Shown: in pieces, positions 45,165 through 53,714 of the stretch | Layout of the letters: each line of letters begins with the position of its first letter | How positions within the stretch are numbered: position 1 is the stretch's first letter | Translations under genes and position numbers: made by a program | Origin: an uncultured bacterium | Lineage (GTDB): Bacteria > Bacillota > Clostridia > UBA1381 | Direction: 5' to 3' | Length of the DNA: 63,504 nt | NCBI GenBank assembly: GCA_905215805.1 | Contig: CAJMRL010000014.1 | Location: 1 to 63,504, forward strand | The notes under the pieces: generated by a model | Told to the model about the DNA's origin: nothing | Seen by the model: only the letters and a program-made list of their open reading frames with translations | Databases searched by the model: none

Positions 45165-45222
45165 TGGTTTTTTCCTTTAATTGTTTGATTTTGTCATTTT
45201 GTACAAAGAGAAGGAGTCAAAT

Positions 45223-45453
45223 ATGTATATATCTGCTAATACCGCAAACAGAATCAAATCTCTTGCTAAGCAAAAGAACATAGCAATCAAAGATTTATTA
45301 GACGGCTGTGGGCTAAATAAAAATACATTATCTTCTATGAAGTCACGAGGTTCATGGATACAAGCAAATAATCTTGCGAAAATTGCTGATTACCTTGACT
45401 GCTCAGTTGACTACCTCCTCGGTCGTACAAATAACCCTGATATTAATAAGTGA
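45223..45453 (+). CDS. Small XRE-family regulator 2
   Basis: Paralog of XRE 1, 76 residues, single HTH domain, nearly the same C-terminal block (KIADYLDCSVDYLLGRTNNPD). The recognition-helix region NKNTLSSMKSRGSW differs from XRE 1, which fits the different inverted repeats upstream. GAAGGAG precedes the ATG at 45223; a longer frame from 45181 lacks an RBS. It is flanked by opposite-strand promoters on both sides. Confidence 0.9.
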   Translation: MYISANTANRIKSLAKQKNIAIKDLLDGCGLNKNTLSSMKSRGSWIQANNLAKIADYLDCSVDYLLGRTNNPDINK

Positions 45454-45501
45454 AGCACTTTGTGCTGTATTTGCAATATCAAGGGGAATAAGGATAATAC
45501 T

Positions 45502-45530
45502 ATTATAATCCTATTTTTTAGAATTGTCAA
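45502..45530 (-). promoter_or_regulatory. Opposite-strand promoter before XRE gene 3
   Basis: Minus strand TTGACA (45525-45530), 17-base spacer, TATAAT (45502-45507); ends 59 bases before the XRE 3 start. TTAGAA half-sites at 45518-45523 and 45548-45553 and TTCTAA at 45539-45544 surround the -35 box. Transcription from it would run antisense into XRE 2. Confidence 0.65.
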
Positions 45531-45588
45531 TAGTATTGTTCTAAAAATTAGAATTTTGTTGGTGTGCTACAAAATAGGAGGTACTTTT

Positions 45589-45903
45589 TTGGATACTTTA
45601 GCTAAAATATTAAATCTATTGAATGAACGCAATATTAAACAACAAGAATTCGCAAAAGCTATCGGTGTCAGAAAACAAGCTATAAGTGAGTGGAAAAATG
45701 GCACAACCAAATCATATATGAAATATATTGATAAAATTGCCGACTATTTTAATGTATCTACAGATTATCTGTTAGGCAATAAGACTCATAGCGAAGTACC
45801 TGATCCTTTATTCCTTGAAGAATTAAATGGTCTTACTGAATCTGAGCTTGAAGACGTAAAAGAATATATCAAATTTTTAAAAAGTAAAAGAAAAGATCAT
45901 TAA
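45589..45903 (+). CDS. XRE-family regulator 3
   Basis: HTH DNA-binding protein of 104 residues: HTH (about 1-60, QQEFAKAIGVRKQAISEWKNG) and a C-terminal helical tail (ELNGLTESELEDVKEYIKFLKSKRK) as in SinR-type repressors. It starts at TTG 45589 with AGGAGG 7 bases upstream. It is more distant from XRE 1 and 2. A terminator follows at the stop codon. Confidence 0.88.
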   Translation: MDTLAKILNLLNERNIKQQEFAKAIGVRKQAISEWKNGTTKSYMKYIDKIADYFNVSTDYLLGNKTHSEVPDPLFLEELNGLTESELEDVKEYIKFLKSKRKDH

Positions 45904-45941
45904 AAACAGCGCCCAAACCAAAGACAGAATGCGCTGTTTTT
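45902..45941 (+). terminator. Terminator of XRE 3
   Basis: 11-bp perfect stem (45902-45912 with 45931-45941), starting inside the stop codon, with a T-run in the right arm. Confidence 0.85.
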
Positions 45942-45968
45942 AGTTTGAGCGTTTTTGCATGACAAGAT

Positions 45969-46943
45969 TCAGTTTTGCCGCTTGATATGCTCTTCATGTA
46001 GCATTGGATATCTTATTAATACGTCGCTGTTCAAATTTTCTTTATACATATTTACAGCTGTAACCTGATGATTCTCATAGGTGGTATAGTAATAGATCCC
46101 TTTATCTGCATTGCAGCAGGAGGTATATATCGTAATTTCAAATTTTCCCTTTTCAACCTCACAGCACCCACGCGGCTGTTCAACAGAGGTAAGAATATGA
46201 AAGAACTGATTGATGCTTTCTTGCTCTGTATCGCCTGAAACAGAGTTTAATTTTGTAAAAGCCGCTCTGATAAATCTGGACTGCGATGAGCAGTCTCCCG
46301 GCAGTCCCAGCGCTCCCATGCCATGACTGTAAGCATGCAGCTCCAGCTTGTCCGAGAACCGGTTCTCCGCCGGTTCAGAAGAAAGATACATATAATTATT
46401 TAACTGAAACATTTGCTCCTTAAAAGGCGGATTATTCGTCAACACGCCTACAGGATTATCATAAATGTGAAGTCCTTCCCTCGTTGCTTCCACTGTAATA
46501 CATTCCTCCCGGTCCGCAATCATCCAATGAAGCTCCGCGGGCGGCAAACCCTTTTTAAACGCAGTATTAACAAGATTAATCTTATCCAGCAATTCTTTTG
46601 TCTCCTTCACAGAAGCGCATTGACAGAGTATCCAAGGAATGAATTCAAACTGAGCAATATTGTCCATATTTTTTATTTCATCATTATAGTGCGCATTCCC
46701 CACAAAATTTAATCCGGCTATACCCAAACCTTTTTCATTGACCGCATCATAATATAAAGGATACCCGTCCAATACATATGCCGTCCCGATTATTGCATAA
46801 TGATTTTTTACTGTCTCCATATGTCTGAATTCAAACGGATACAGACGCGGAGTTATCGTAACCTCATCACCATATGAAAATTCATAATCCAAAGTGCGTC
46901 CGAAATAAAAGTCCTTTGTTTTATAAATTGCAGAAGTACACAT
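45969..46943 (-). CDS. Choloylglycine hydrolase family (linear amide C-N hydrolase)
   Basis: Ntn-hydrolase of the bile-salt-hydrolase / penicillin V acylase family, 324 residues. Removing Met exposes Cys2 (MCTSAIYK), the N-terminal nucleophile. FGRTLDYEFSYG (about 14-25) gives the Arg and Asp, GLNFVGNA and LTNNPPF (about 190-196) the Asn residues, and SRFIRAAF the late Arg. I start at the ATG at 46943 because Cys2 must follow Met; the longer frame would bury it. Bile salt versus other amide substrates cannot be told. Confidence 0.88.
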   Translation of the reverse strand: MCTSAIYKTKDFYFGRTLDYEFSYGDEVTITPRLYPFEFRHMETVKNHYAIIGTAYVLDGYPLYYDAVNEKGLGIAGLNFVGNAHYNDEIKNMDNIAQFEFIPWILCQCASVKETKELLDKINLVNTAFKKGLPPAELHWMIADREECITVEATREGLHIYDNPVGVLTNNPPFKEQMFQLNNYMYLSSEPAENRFSDKLELHAYSHGMGALGLPGDCSSQSRFIRAAFTKLNSVSGDTEQESINQFFHILTSVEQPRGCCEVEKGKFEITIYTSCCNADKGIYYYTTYENHQVTAVNMYKENLNSDVLIRYPMLHEEHIKRQN

Positions 46944-47021
46944 ATATTTATCCCCTTTAATTTTTCTTGCTGTTTTAATTATTCCACAAAAACAAATTAT
47001 AAAACAAAAAACATATAAAAA

Positions 47022-47058
47022 GCCGCTGCAAATAAGCGAACATTTTATTTGCAGCGGC
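47022..47058 (-). terminator. Terminator of the GH95-CE8 gene
   Basis: 14-bp perfect inverted repeat (47022-47035 with 47045-47058), 9-base loop, followed on the minus strand by TTTTTATATG. It lies about 50 bases after the stop codon. Confidence 0.85.
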
Positions 47059-47111
47059 AACAGCATCAATATATTTTAAATATTAATGCTATATTGAGTA
47101 AATAAAATCAA

Positions 47112-50100
47112 TTACTCAAAATCCTGATATTCAAGTGTGATATTATCAATATAATACTCAAGCTTATTTGATGTATTTTCTTTCTTATCCATGTAGATAT
47201 TGAAATAGAGATTATCAAGATTTATATCAGTAGGATAATTAAGATTATCTCCATTTTCATCCGGCATAGCAATAGTAAATGGTTTGCCGTTCAACATTTC
47301 CATATCCTTATCTCTGTCATAAGCAGTAACTGTTATAGTCTTGTTTTCTAAATCAATATCCTCTACAATTCTATACCATCTGTTAGCCATATTGTTATTT
47401 TTGTTAAACTGTGTTTTATCACCGTTTATACGGTTATTTGCAGCCGGGAAGAAATTGAGCTGCTTCCAGCTGTTATGTACTCCGCAGCGTACAAATCTCG
47501 TCTGATCGGGCGCGTCATTTCCGCCGTTATCTGTACTTGTTGCCAAATCAAAATATGAATAATCTGAAGGCAGGTAATCTATGCTTTCCATAAGAAGATC
47601 AAAGCTGAATCTAAGTGTTTTTGTATTCTTCAGTGATGATCCTTCAGGAAGCATGCTCATAATATCAAAGCTTACACCTGTATTCTTGGAAACTGTTGTT
47701 CCCTCTTCCTTAGTGAGCTTGTATACTGTGTTGCCTTCACCGAGATTTGCTGTTTCATCACCTGTTGCAGTATATATCTCTGCACTGAATCCGTTTGCAG
47801 AATTTACAGAAGGCTCATATCCCTGACCATCAAAATCAGGACTTTCAACCGTAATATTTGCCATCTTGTTTACTTCCACATTGTATTCCTTAGTATCTCC
47901 TGCCATTGCGGTTATTTCAGCCGGTTCTGTACTGATATTGTATTCAGCATTCAAGGTTGAAGGATATACTGTATATGTTCCCTCCGGAATATTCTCAGCA
48001 GCATACTCTTTTTCAGTTTCACCCGGTTCAAACACAACATTTTCAGTCTTTATAACAGCATCGCCTTTTTTGATCAATATGGAAATTGTCTGCTCATTTT
48101 CACTTTCAGATGATAAGGTTACTTTTCCTGTCAATGTAAATACATTTTCAGTGTCATTAGTAGGAGCAATTTCAAACTCAATCGATTTTTCTGCGCCTAT
48201 TTCCTTATTATCTGCTTCTCTGACATACAGTTTTACAGTTGCATCGATCGGCTCTTCACCGTAAGCCGGACGAATAAGATTTATGCTTTGTCCGTCTTCG
48301 CTTACAATTGCAAACTCACTGTTGCTTTCCCATTTATATTCATATCCTTCCGGAGCCTGCGGAAGCTCTATTTCATTAGTGTCTGCATCGCTTGTGTCTA
48401 TTACAGCTGTGTCAAGAACATTTCTTACTCCTTCGTATTTCGAGCTTAAACCTGCCGGATCCCATCCGTCTTCTCCTTCAGTAAATACCAACGGATTATA
48501 TCTGAGCATTGTCCACTCATCAAGAAGCGTTGATTTCGGTCTGCCCGATGTATCCACGTCCTCACCAGAAGAATTTTTGCTTCCGTATTCATGGAAACGC
48601 GCATCCTTCGGCTCAATACCGCCCATTGATGTCCATCCTGCATTAGATATAAGAAGCTCCTTGCTTCCGCTGCGGTTATCAATTATGGTATTGATATAGT
48701 TCGCACTTGCATTCACACCGCTCCACGGTCTTCCAAAGATACCCTGCTCTGCATCCTCAGAGCCTGTAACACGACAATTATAGAAAAGATATCCGTCAGA
48801 CTCTATCGGATTTGAAGGAGCCGTTATCGTTGCAGAATCTCCGCTGCCTGTAGCGTTTGCATAAAGCTCACAGTTATCGAATACTGCGGTTGCGCTTCCG
48901 CAAATATAATCGGTCGTACCACCAAGAACGCAATCCTTAAAGTACATTCTTCCGCTGTTTATACCTATAGTATCCTGCGTGGACATCACTGTACAGCCTA
49001 TAAATACAGCCTTATCAGCTGAACAATTAAGTGCGCAGCAACGTTCTCTCGGACTTGATGTAACGCCTTTATAGGTTATATTTTCTCTTGTTTTAAGATA
49101 ATTATTTATCTCGTCATCGCTTACGCCTTTTGATATTTGTTCTTTTATCCAATCAAGTCTTCTGAAATCACTGTTATTTGTATCAGGATCATAGCCTGTT
49201 ATATCTGTAAGCTCTTCCTGAGTATAATACATATTATATGAGTTTTCCAGAGTAAGATTTTCTGCGGTAAATCCTGTAGCTTTCTTATCAACCTTAAGCG
49301 ATGAACCCCAATCCTTAGGAGCATTTGATTTACCGTCGCCTATTACAGAAGGATCATAATATCCATCGTCATTACAGCTGTCATAAAGAGAGCCCAAACC
49401 GTAATACCATGTTATTTTTGCTTCGCCTTCTGTTCCCGGCATTTTTCTTAATGTTATATACGGAGCTGATACATATACCTGTTCACGATATGTTCCGGGC
49501 ATAATATCGATATATACGCGTTCTTCCTCGCTTGAAGGCGCATTTTCTTCTGCTGCGGCAACCGCTTCTCTGATGCTGTTATATTTTGTAGAACCTATAT
49601 ATACTGCGTTTGAAGAAGGCTCTTCTGTAGGCTGAGTTGTAGGCTCTGCAGTCGAAGGTGCAGTTGTTGACGGAGCAGTTGTTGACGGAGCAGTTGTTGA
49701 CGGAATCATAGTCGGTTCCGTCATGGCTGCTTCAGCTACTACGCTCAATGGCTTCATAGTGTCCAGAGCGTCCCATACAAATACTTTTACTAAACCGTTT
49801 TCAGGTTTTGCAAAATCAATGGCTTTATCAACATTTCCGTTTATATCCTCTGTATGTATAGCCTCGAGCGCTCCTGCATTATTATATGAGGCTACAATAA
49901 GTTTTGCCGGCTCTGATTCACCTTTAATGCTTATATTAAGCTTACCATCGTTTCCGAAATATGCAGAATCTATCTCATATTTATATTCTGAGGGTTCTTC
50001 TGTTACAACAGGTGTATTTACAGGCGGCTGCGGATCTTCTATTTTCTTATAGCTTGCTACCAAATCTCCTGCATTAGCTATATATTTTTCATCATTAGCA

Positions 50101-53100
50101 TACGGATCTCTGTAGTAAAGAATATATATTTTATGCTTTCCTTTAATATCGCTTATATTCTTAAGCTCCAGCTCATTTATTCCGGTCGATATGAGCTGAT
50201 TGACTATCTCTGTTCCTTCAGGCGTATCAAGGGTTATTGATACATATGTATTATCCTTTCTTACTCTCGGCATATTAAGTGTAAGAGCCTGAAGGCCGTC
50301 AAAATCTACGTCATTTACTGCATAACCGATCTTAACATTCTCACGGTTGTAGATATATCCAATCTCTACTCCGTTGACAATCTTAGGAAGTGTTCCATTA
50401 TCGCTTGCATAGAACTCTGTTACATCTGCTGCTTTATATACCTTATCATTTTCAACAATATTTGTTCCAAAATTGTTTATTGTATATGTCTTGCCCGCTT
50501 CAACATTAAATGTAAGCAAATTTCCATCTGTGTTAAGAGTTGTTTCTACTTCTTCTCCGCTTTCGTCATATACTTTAGCTTCTGAAGCATATTTTGTGCG
50601 GATATTCATATCTCCACTCTCTCTTACATGCAGTTTAGCCTCTGTAGGCTGTCCATCTGACCAAGCAAGATCTACCGTTGCTCCTTCACGTGTATTAAAG
50701 CCCTTGAATGAACCGCTCTGCCATTGATCAGGAAGAGCCGGAAGAAGATTTATCGTACCGTCATGGCTTTGAATAAGCATTTCTATAATACCTGATGTCG
50801 CGCCATAGTTTCCGTCAATCTGGAAATTCGGATGCTGATCAAACAAGTTTGGAGATGTTCTTGTTGTGAAAAGCTGCTCAAGCATTTTAGATGCGTTGTT
50901 GCCGTCGAGCGCTCTTGCATTAAGATTTATTCTCCACGCCAATCCCCAGCCCTGACCGCTGCCGGTACCTTTTGCTGAGGTTGTCTTCTGAAATGCTTTA
51001 AACAAAGCCTGTTCATCCGGATCATCGCTGTATGCGCTTATATGTGTTCCCGGGAAAAATTCCCAAAGATGTGAGCAGTGCCTGTGTCCTCCGGCATTGC
51101 TTGCGCCATGGTTGTATACTCTGACCGTTTCGTTTGTAAACGGGTTCGTAACCTCCCATTGACCGCTGTCTCTTTCGCTTATATCAAACGTAACATCGCC
51201 TCTTACCCACTCTTGAATATATCCGTTATCATCTATGAGATTAGGCGCAAGTTTTCCTTCTTCATCAGCCAAGTAGCTTGAAGGCATCTGCTCAGCTATC
51301 TTTGACAACAGCTCTGCATTTTCTTCTGTTTTTCCAAGTATCTCAGAAGCCTGCTCAACCATATCATAGAGGTTTCTAACAAGCTGAGTATCCATAGCCG
51401 GTCCCGGCTGCACGCCTCCCTGCTCAGGAGAACACGAAGCCGCTGTTATAAGATATCCGGTTTTCGGATCAACAACCAAGAACTGCGTAAAGAACTTAGC
51501 CGCTCCTATCATATACGGATAAACCTCAGCGAGATATTCGGTATCCTTATTGAACTGATAATACTGCCATGCGTGGTCAAGCAGCCATATTCCTCCTGTA
51601 GGCCAAAGTCCTGCTGTTGCATTGTCTATAGGCTGCGTTCCTCTCCAGAGATCATAGTTATGGTGCATTACCCAAGGATCTCCCGGCTGATATACTCCGT
51701 CATCATCATATACTGCATACTGGTTTGCCGCTGTTATACTTCCGCTGCGAGCCAATTCATCAAATGTATCTATAAGCGGTCTCTCACTGTCGCCTATATT
51801 AAGAGGCTGCGCTGCCCAATAGTTCATTTCTGTATTGATGTTGATGGTATACTTGCCGTTCCATGAAGCTGAAAACGCTGCATTCCATTTACCTGTCAAG
51901 TTAAGAGGCTGACTTTCCTGTATAGCTATCTCTCCATCAGAAGCCTCTCGCCCATCTCTTGAACCACAGAGTATCAAATACTTACCATAATTAAATTCAA
52001 GAGCCGCAAGTTGATTATCACCCTCTGAATATGTTGTATACACTCCATTTTTATTTGCGTCTGATGTTCTTGAAGCTGCACCTGTAAGGAATCCGGATTC
52101 ACCGTTTATATCCTTACGAACGCGCTGCTCTGTAGGCGTGTCACTGTAGTCAACACCTTCGCTGTTAGAAAGACTCAAATCAGTTCTGTTAAATTGTTCT
52201 GTAAAATCCGCAAGATGTCTCTCTTTTATCTCCTCATATGTTCTGCTCTTTACATTATTTTCATACCTGTCGCAGTCAGCGCCCTGTTTGGTGTTGTCAA
52301 GCGTAAGGTAATCCACATAGTTGGTAGCTCCGACTACGTATATATTAGCTTCTTTTCCGCCGGTTACCGTAACTGTTCTGTTATCATCGGATACAGAGAA
52401 CTTCGCACCGTCGTCTCCGTCCAAGAACATACGTGCTTCAAATTTTATAGCATTAACTGTTCCGACTTCATTATTATCCTTGCTGCCATTCGAAATAGCT
52501 GCTGTCAGCTTAACTTCATTATCCGCTACCTTTTCATAGCTGTAATAGCCGTCTTTTTCATGATATGTATGAAGCTCTGCATTGAAATTCAAATCATTAT
52601 CTGACTCAACATGCGTAACCACAACCTGGTCCGGATAACTTGCAAATGTCTCTCTCTTAAAATGTGATCCTTCATAATCATAATCAACAGTTACTATTCC
52701 TGTTTCCATATCAAGACTCTTTGTATAATTATCTGCCTTCTCATGCTCTTGATTGAAGTCAAGATATACCTCTACAAAAGACTTGTATGCTCTTTGCCTG
52801 TTAGGAGATCCAAGGAATGTCGCCTCAACCATGCGCTCCATACTCCATCTGTCCTGAACAGCTTCCTGCTCTTCGGCATTATTTATATTCAAAGCCTGAT
52901 TAGATATGCTCTGATTAGCAAATTCCGGATATTCGCTCCTGAATTGCTCGTCACCAACAAGCACCTCTTCAGAACCGATCTCCGCCGGAGCATTCGTATC
53001 CGGATCGGCGCCTCTGTAATATCTCCACGATTCAGGAACACTTCCGCTCGTAGGATCCTCTGTTGTTATTTTCTCTGCTGCATTAGTCTCCTTAAGCGTT

Positions 53101-53546
53101 GTAATCGTTTCACCATCTTCATTTTTTAGTGTACCATAAGGAGAACCATCCCAACAAGTATCCTCATTGATCTGAATAACCTCATTATCGATACCTCCGG
53201 CAACCATGCCTGCCATTCTGCCGTTGCCTACAGGATAATAATTTGTCCACACAAACTCAGCGTATTCCCAATTGTTATAGGTATCACCATCTGATGCATA
53301 TGGATTTTGTACTCCCGAATCATTTTTATCGGCATTTGGATTGATGTCCCTAACTGTTTCATATCGATCGCCATCTTTCTGCGCCAAAACATTTTCAATC
53401 TTATTATCCGTCCACATGACTGTTTCCGGGTCAAATTTAGATGTTTCAGGAGCAGCCGATGCGCTCATAGGGATCATCGGTATGACCGCCGCCGCAATAG
53501 ATAATGCGGATATAGTACTCACAACTTTTTTAAGTTTTTTTCCCAT
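47112..53546 (-). CDS. Secreted GH95 fucosidase-like / pectinesterase (CE8) fusion
   Basis: Extracellular multidomain enzyme, 2144 residues. Signal peptide about 1-32. A GH95 domain follows (about 85-1070), with ININTEMNYW (about 572), the SPEQGG Glu (about 705) and QIDGNYG Asp (about 911), matching the known catalytic residues of alpha-L-fucosidases. After beta-sandwich modules, a Thr/Pro/Ser linker (about 1275-1305) leads to a pectin methylesterase domain (about 1315-1705) with STQDTIG, GTTDYICGSA and FGRPW, the CE8 catalytic set. The C terminus holds Ig-like and concanavalin-like modules. No surface anchor (LPXTG or SLH) is seen. Confidence 0.9.
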   Translation of the reverse strand: MGKKLKKVVSTISALSIAAAVIPMIPMSASAAPETSKFDPETVMWTDNKIENVLAQKDGDRYETVRDINPNADKNDSGVQNPYASDGDTYNNWEYAEFVWTNYYPVGNGRMAGMVAGGIDNEVIQINEDTCWDGSPYGTLKNEDGETITTLKETNAAEKITTEDPTSGSVPESWRYYRGADPDTNAPAEIGSEEVLVGDEQFRSEYPEFANQSISNQALNINNAEEQEAVQDRWSMERMVEATFLGSPNRQRAYKSFVEVYLDFNQEHEKADNYTKSLDMETGIVTVDYDYEGSHFKRETFASYPDQVVVTHVESDNDLNFNAELHTYHEKDGYYSYEKVADNEVKLTAAISNGSKDNNEVGTVNAIKFEARMFLDGDDGAKFSVSDDNRTVTVTGGKEANIYVVGATNYVDYLTLDNTKQGADCDRYENNVKSRTYEEIKERHLADFTEQFNRTDLSLSNSEGVDYSDTPTEQRVRKDINGESGFLTGAASRTSDANKNGVYTTYSEGDNQLAALEFNYGKYLILCGSRDGREASDGEIAIQESQPLNLTGKWNAAFSASWNGKYTININTEMNYWAAQPLNIGDSERPLIDTFDELARSGSITAANQYAVYDDDGVYQPGDPWVMHHNYDLWRGTQPIDNATAGLWPTGGIWLLDHAWQYYQFNKDTEYLAEVYPYMIGAAKFFTQFLVVDPKTGYLITAASCSPEQGGVQPGPAMDTQLVRNLYDMVEQASEILGKTEENAELLSKIAEQMPSSYLADEEGKLAPNLIDDNGYIQEWVRGDVTFDISERDSGQWEVTNPFTNETVRVYNHGASNAGGHRHCSHLWEFFPGTHISAYSDDPDEQALFKAFQKTTSAKGTGSGQGWGLAWRINLNARALDGNNASKMLEQLFTTRTSPNLFDQHPNFQIDGNYGATSGIIEMLIQSHDGTINLLPALPDQWQSGSFKGFNTREGATVDLAWSDGQPTEAKLHVRESGDMNIRTKYASEAKVYDESGEEVETTLNTDGNLLTFNVEAGKTYTINNFGTNIVENDKVYKAADVTEFYASDNGTLPKIVNGVEIGYIYNRENVKIGYAVNDVDFDGLQALTLNMPRVRKDNTYVSITLDTPEGTEIVNQLISTGINELELKNISDIKGKHKIYILYYRDPYANDEKYIANAGDLVASYKKIEDPQPPVNTPVVTEEPSEYKYEIDSAYFGNDGKLNISIKGESEPAKLIVASYNNAGALEAIHTEDINGNVDKAIDFAKPENGLVKVFVWDALDTMKPLSVVAEAAMTEPTMIPSTTAPSTTAPSTTAPSTAEPTTQPTEEPSSNAVYIGSTKYNSIREAVAAAEENAPSSEEERVYIDIMPGTYREQVYVSAPYITLRKMPGTEGEAKITWYYGLGSLYDSCNDDGYYDPSVIGDGKSNAPKDWGSSLKVDKKATGFTAENLTLENSYNMYYTQEELTDITGYDPDTNNSDFRRLDWIKEQISKGVSDDEINNYLKTRENITYKGVTSSPRERCCALNCSADKAVFIGCTVMSTQDTIGINSGRMYFKDCVLGGTTDYICGSATAVFDNCELYANATGSGDSATITAPSNPIESDGYLFYNCRVTGSEDAEQGIFGRPWSGVNASANYINTIIDNRSGSKELLISNAGWTSMGGIEPKDARFHEYGSKNSSGEDVDTSGRPKSTLLDEWTMLRYNPLVFTEGEDGWDPAGLSSKYEGVRNVLDTAVIDTSDADTNEIELPQAPEGYEYKWESNSEFAIVSEDGQSINLIRPAYGEEPIDATVKLYVREADNKEIGAEKSIEFEIAPTNDTENVFTLTGKVTLSSESENEQTISILIKKGDAVIKTENVVFEPGETEKEYAAENIPEGTYTVYPSTLNAEYNISTEPAEITAMAGDTKEYNVEVNKMANITVESPDFDGQGYEPSVNSANGFSAEIYTATGDETANLGEGNTVYKLTKEEGTTVSKNTGVSFDIMSMLPEGSSLKNTKTLRFSFDLLMESIDYLPSDYSYFDLATSTDNGGNDAPDQTRFVRCGVHNSWKQLNFFPAANNRINGDKTQFNKNNNMANRWYRIVEDIDLENKTITVTAYDRDKDMEMLNGKPFTIAMPDENGDNLNYPTDINLDNLYFNIYMDKKENTSNKLEYYIDNITLEYQDFE
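49660..49704 (-). repeat. 15-base tandem repeat in linker
   Basis: Three perfect copies of a 15-base unit, encoding the five-residue TTAPS repeat of the Thr/Pro linker between the GH95 and CE8 halves. Length variation among strains would be expected. Confidence 0.9.
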
Positions 53547-53596
53547 TGGTAAACCTCCATTTCATATATTTATAAAAGTGTCATGTCCATGCTCTT

Positions 53597-53602
53597 ATTA
53601 TA
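53597..53602 (-). promoter_or_regulatory. -10 box of the GH95-CE8 gene without a -35
   Basis: TATAAT on the minus strand about 50 bases before the start; 17 bases upstream the hexamer is a poor TGTTTT. That arrangement fits an activator-dependent promoter, possibly the divergent MocR-type protein. Confidence 0.45.
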
Positions 53603-53667
53603 CATCATATACAGCATTAAAAACAGTACCACCGACAATTTATTTTTTGATACCAGAGCTTTTTTTA

Positions 53668-53696
53668 TTGCATTCCAAAAAACGTTATGTTATAAT
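53668..53696 (+). promoter_or_regulatory. Promoter for MocR-type gene
   Basis: TTGCAT (53668-53673), 17-base spacer, TATAAT (53691-53696), about 20 bases before the start. Confidence 0.7.
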
Positions 53697-53714
53697 AATT
53701 TTGAGGTGAATTAA

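Noticed and set aside
49660..49704. CRISPR-like or mobile repeat
   Set aside because: Three direct 15-base units in frame, encoding a Thr/Pro linker in a secreted enzyme; no spacers.
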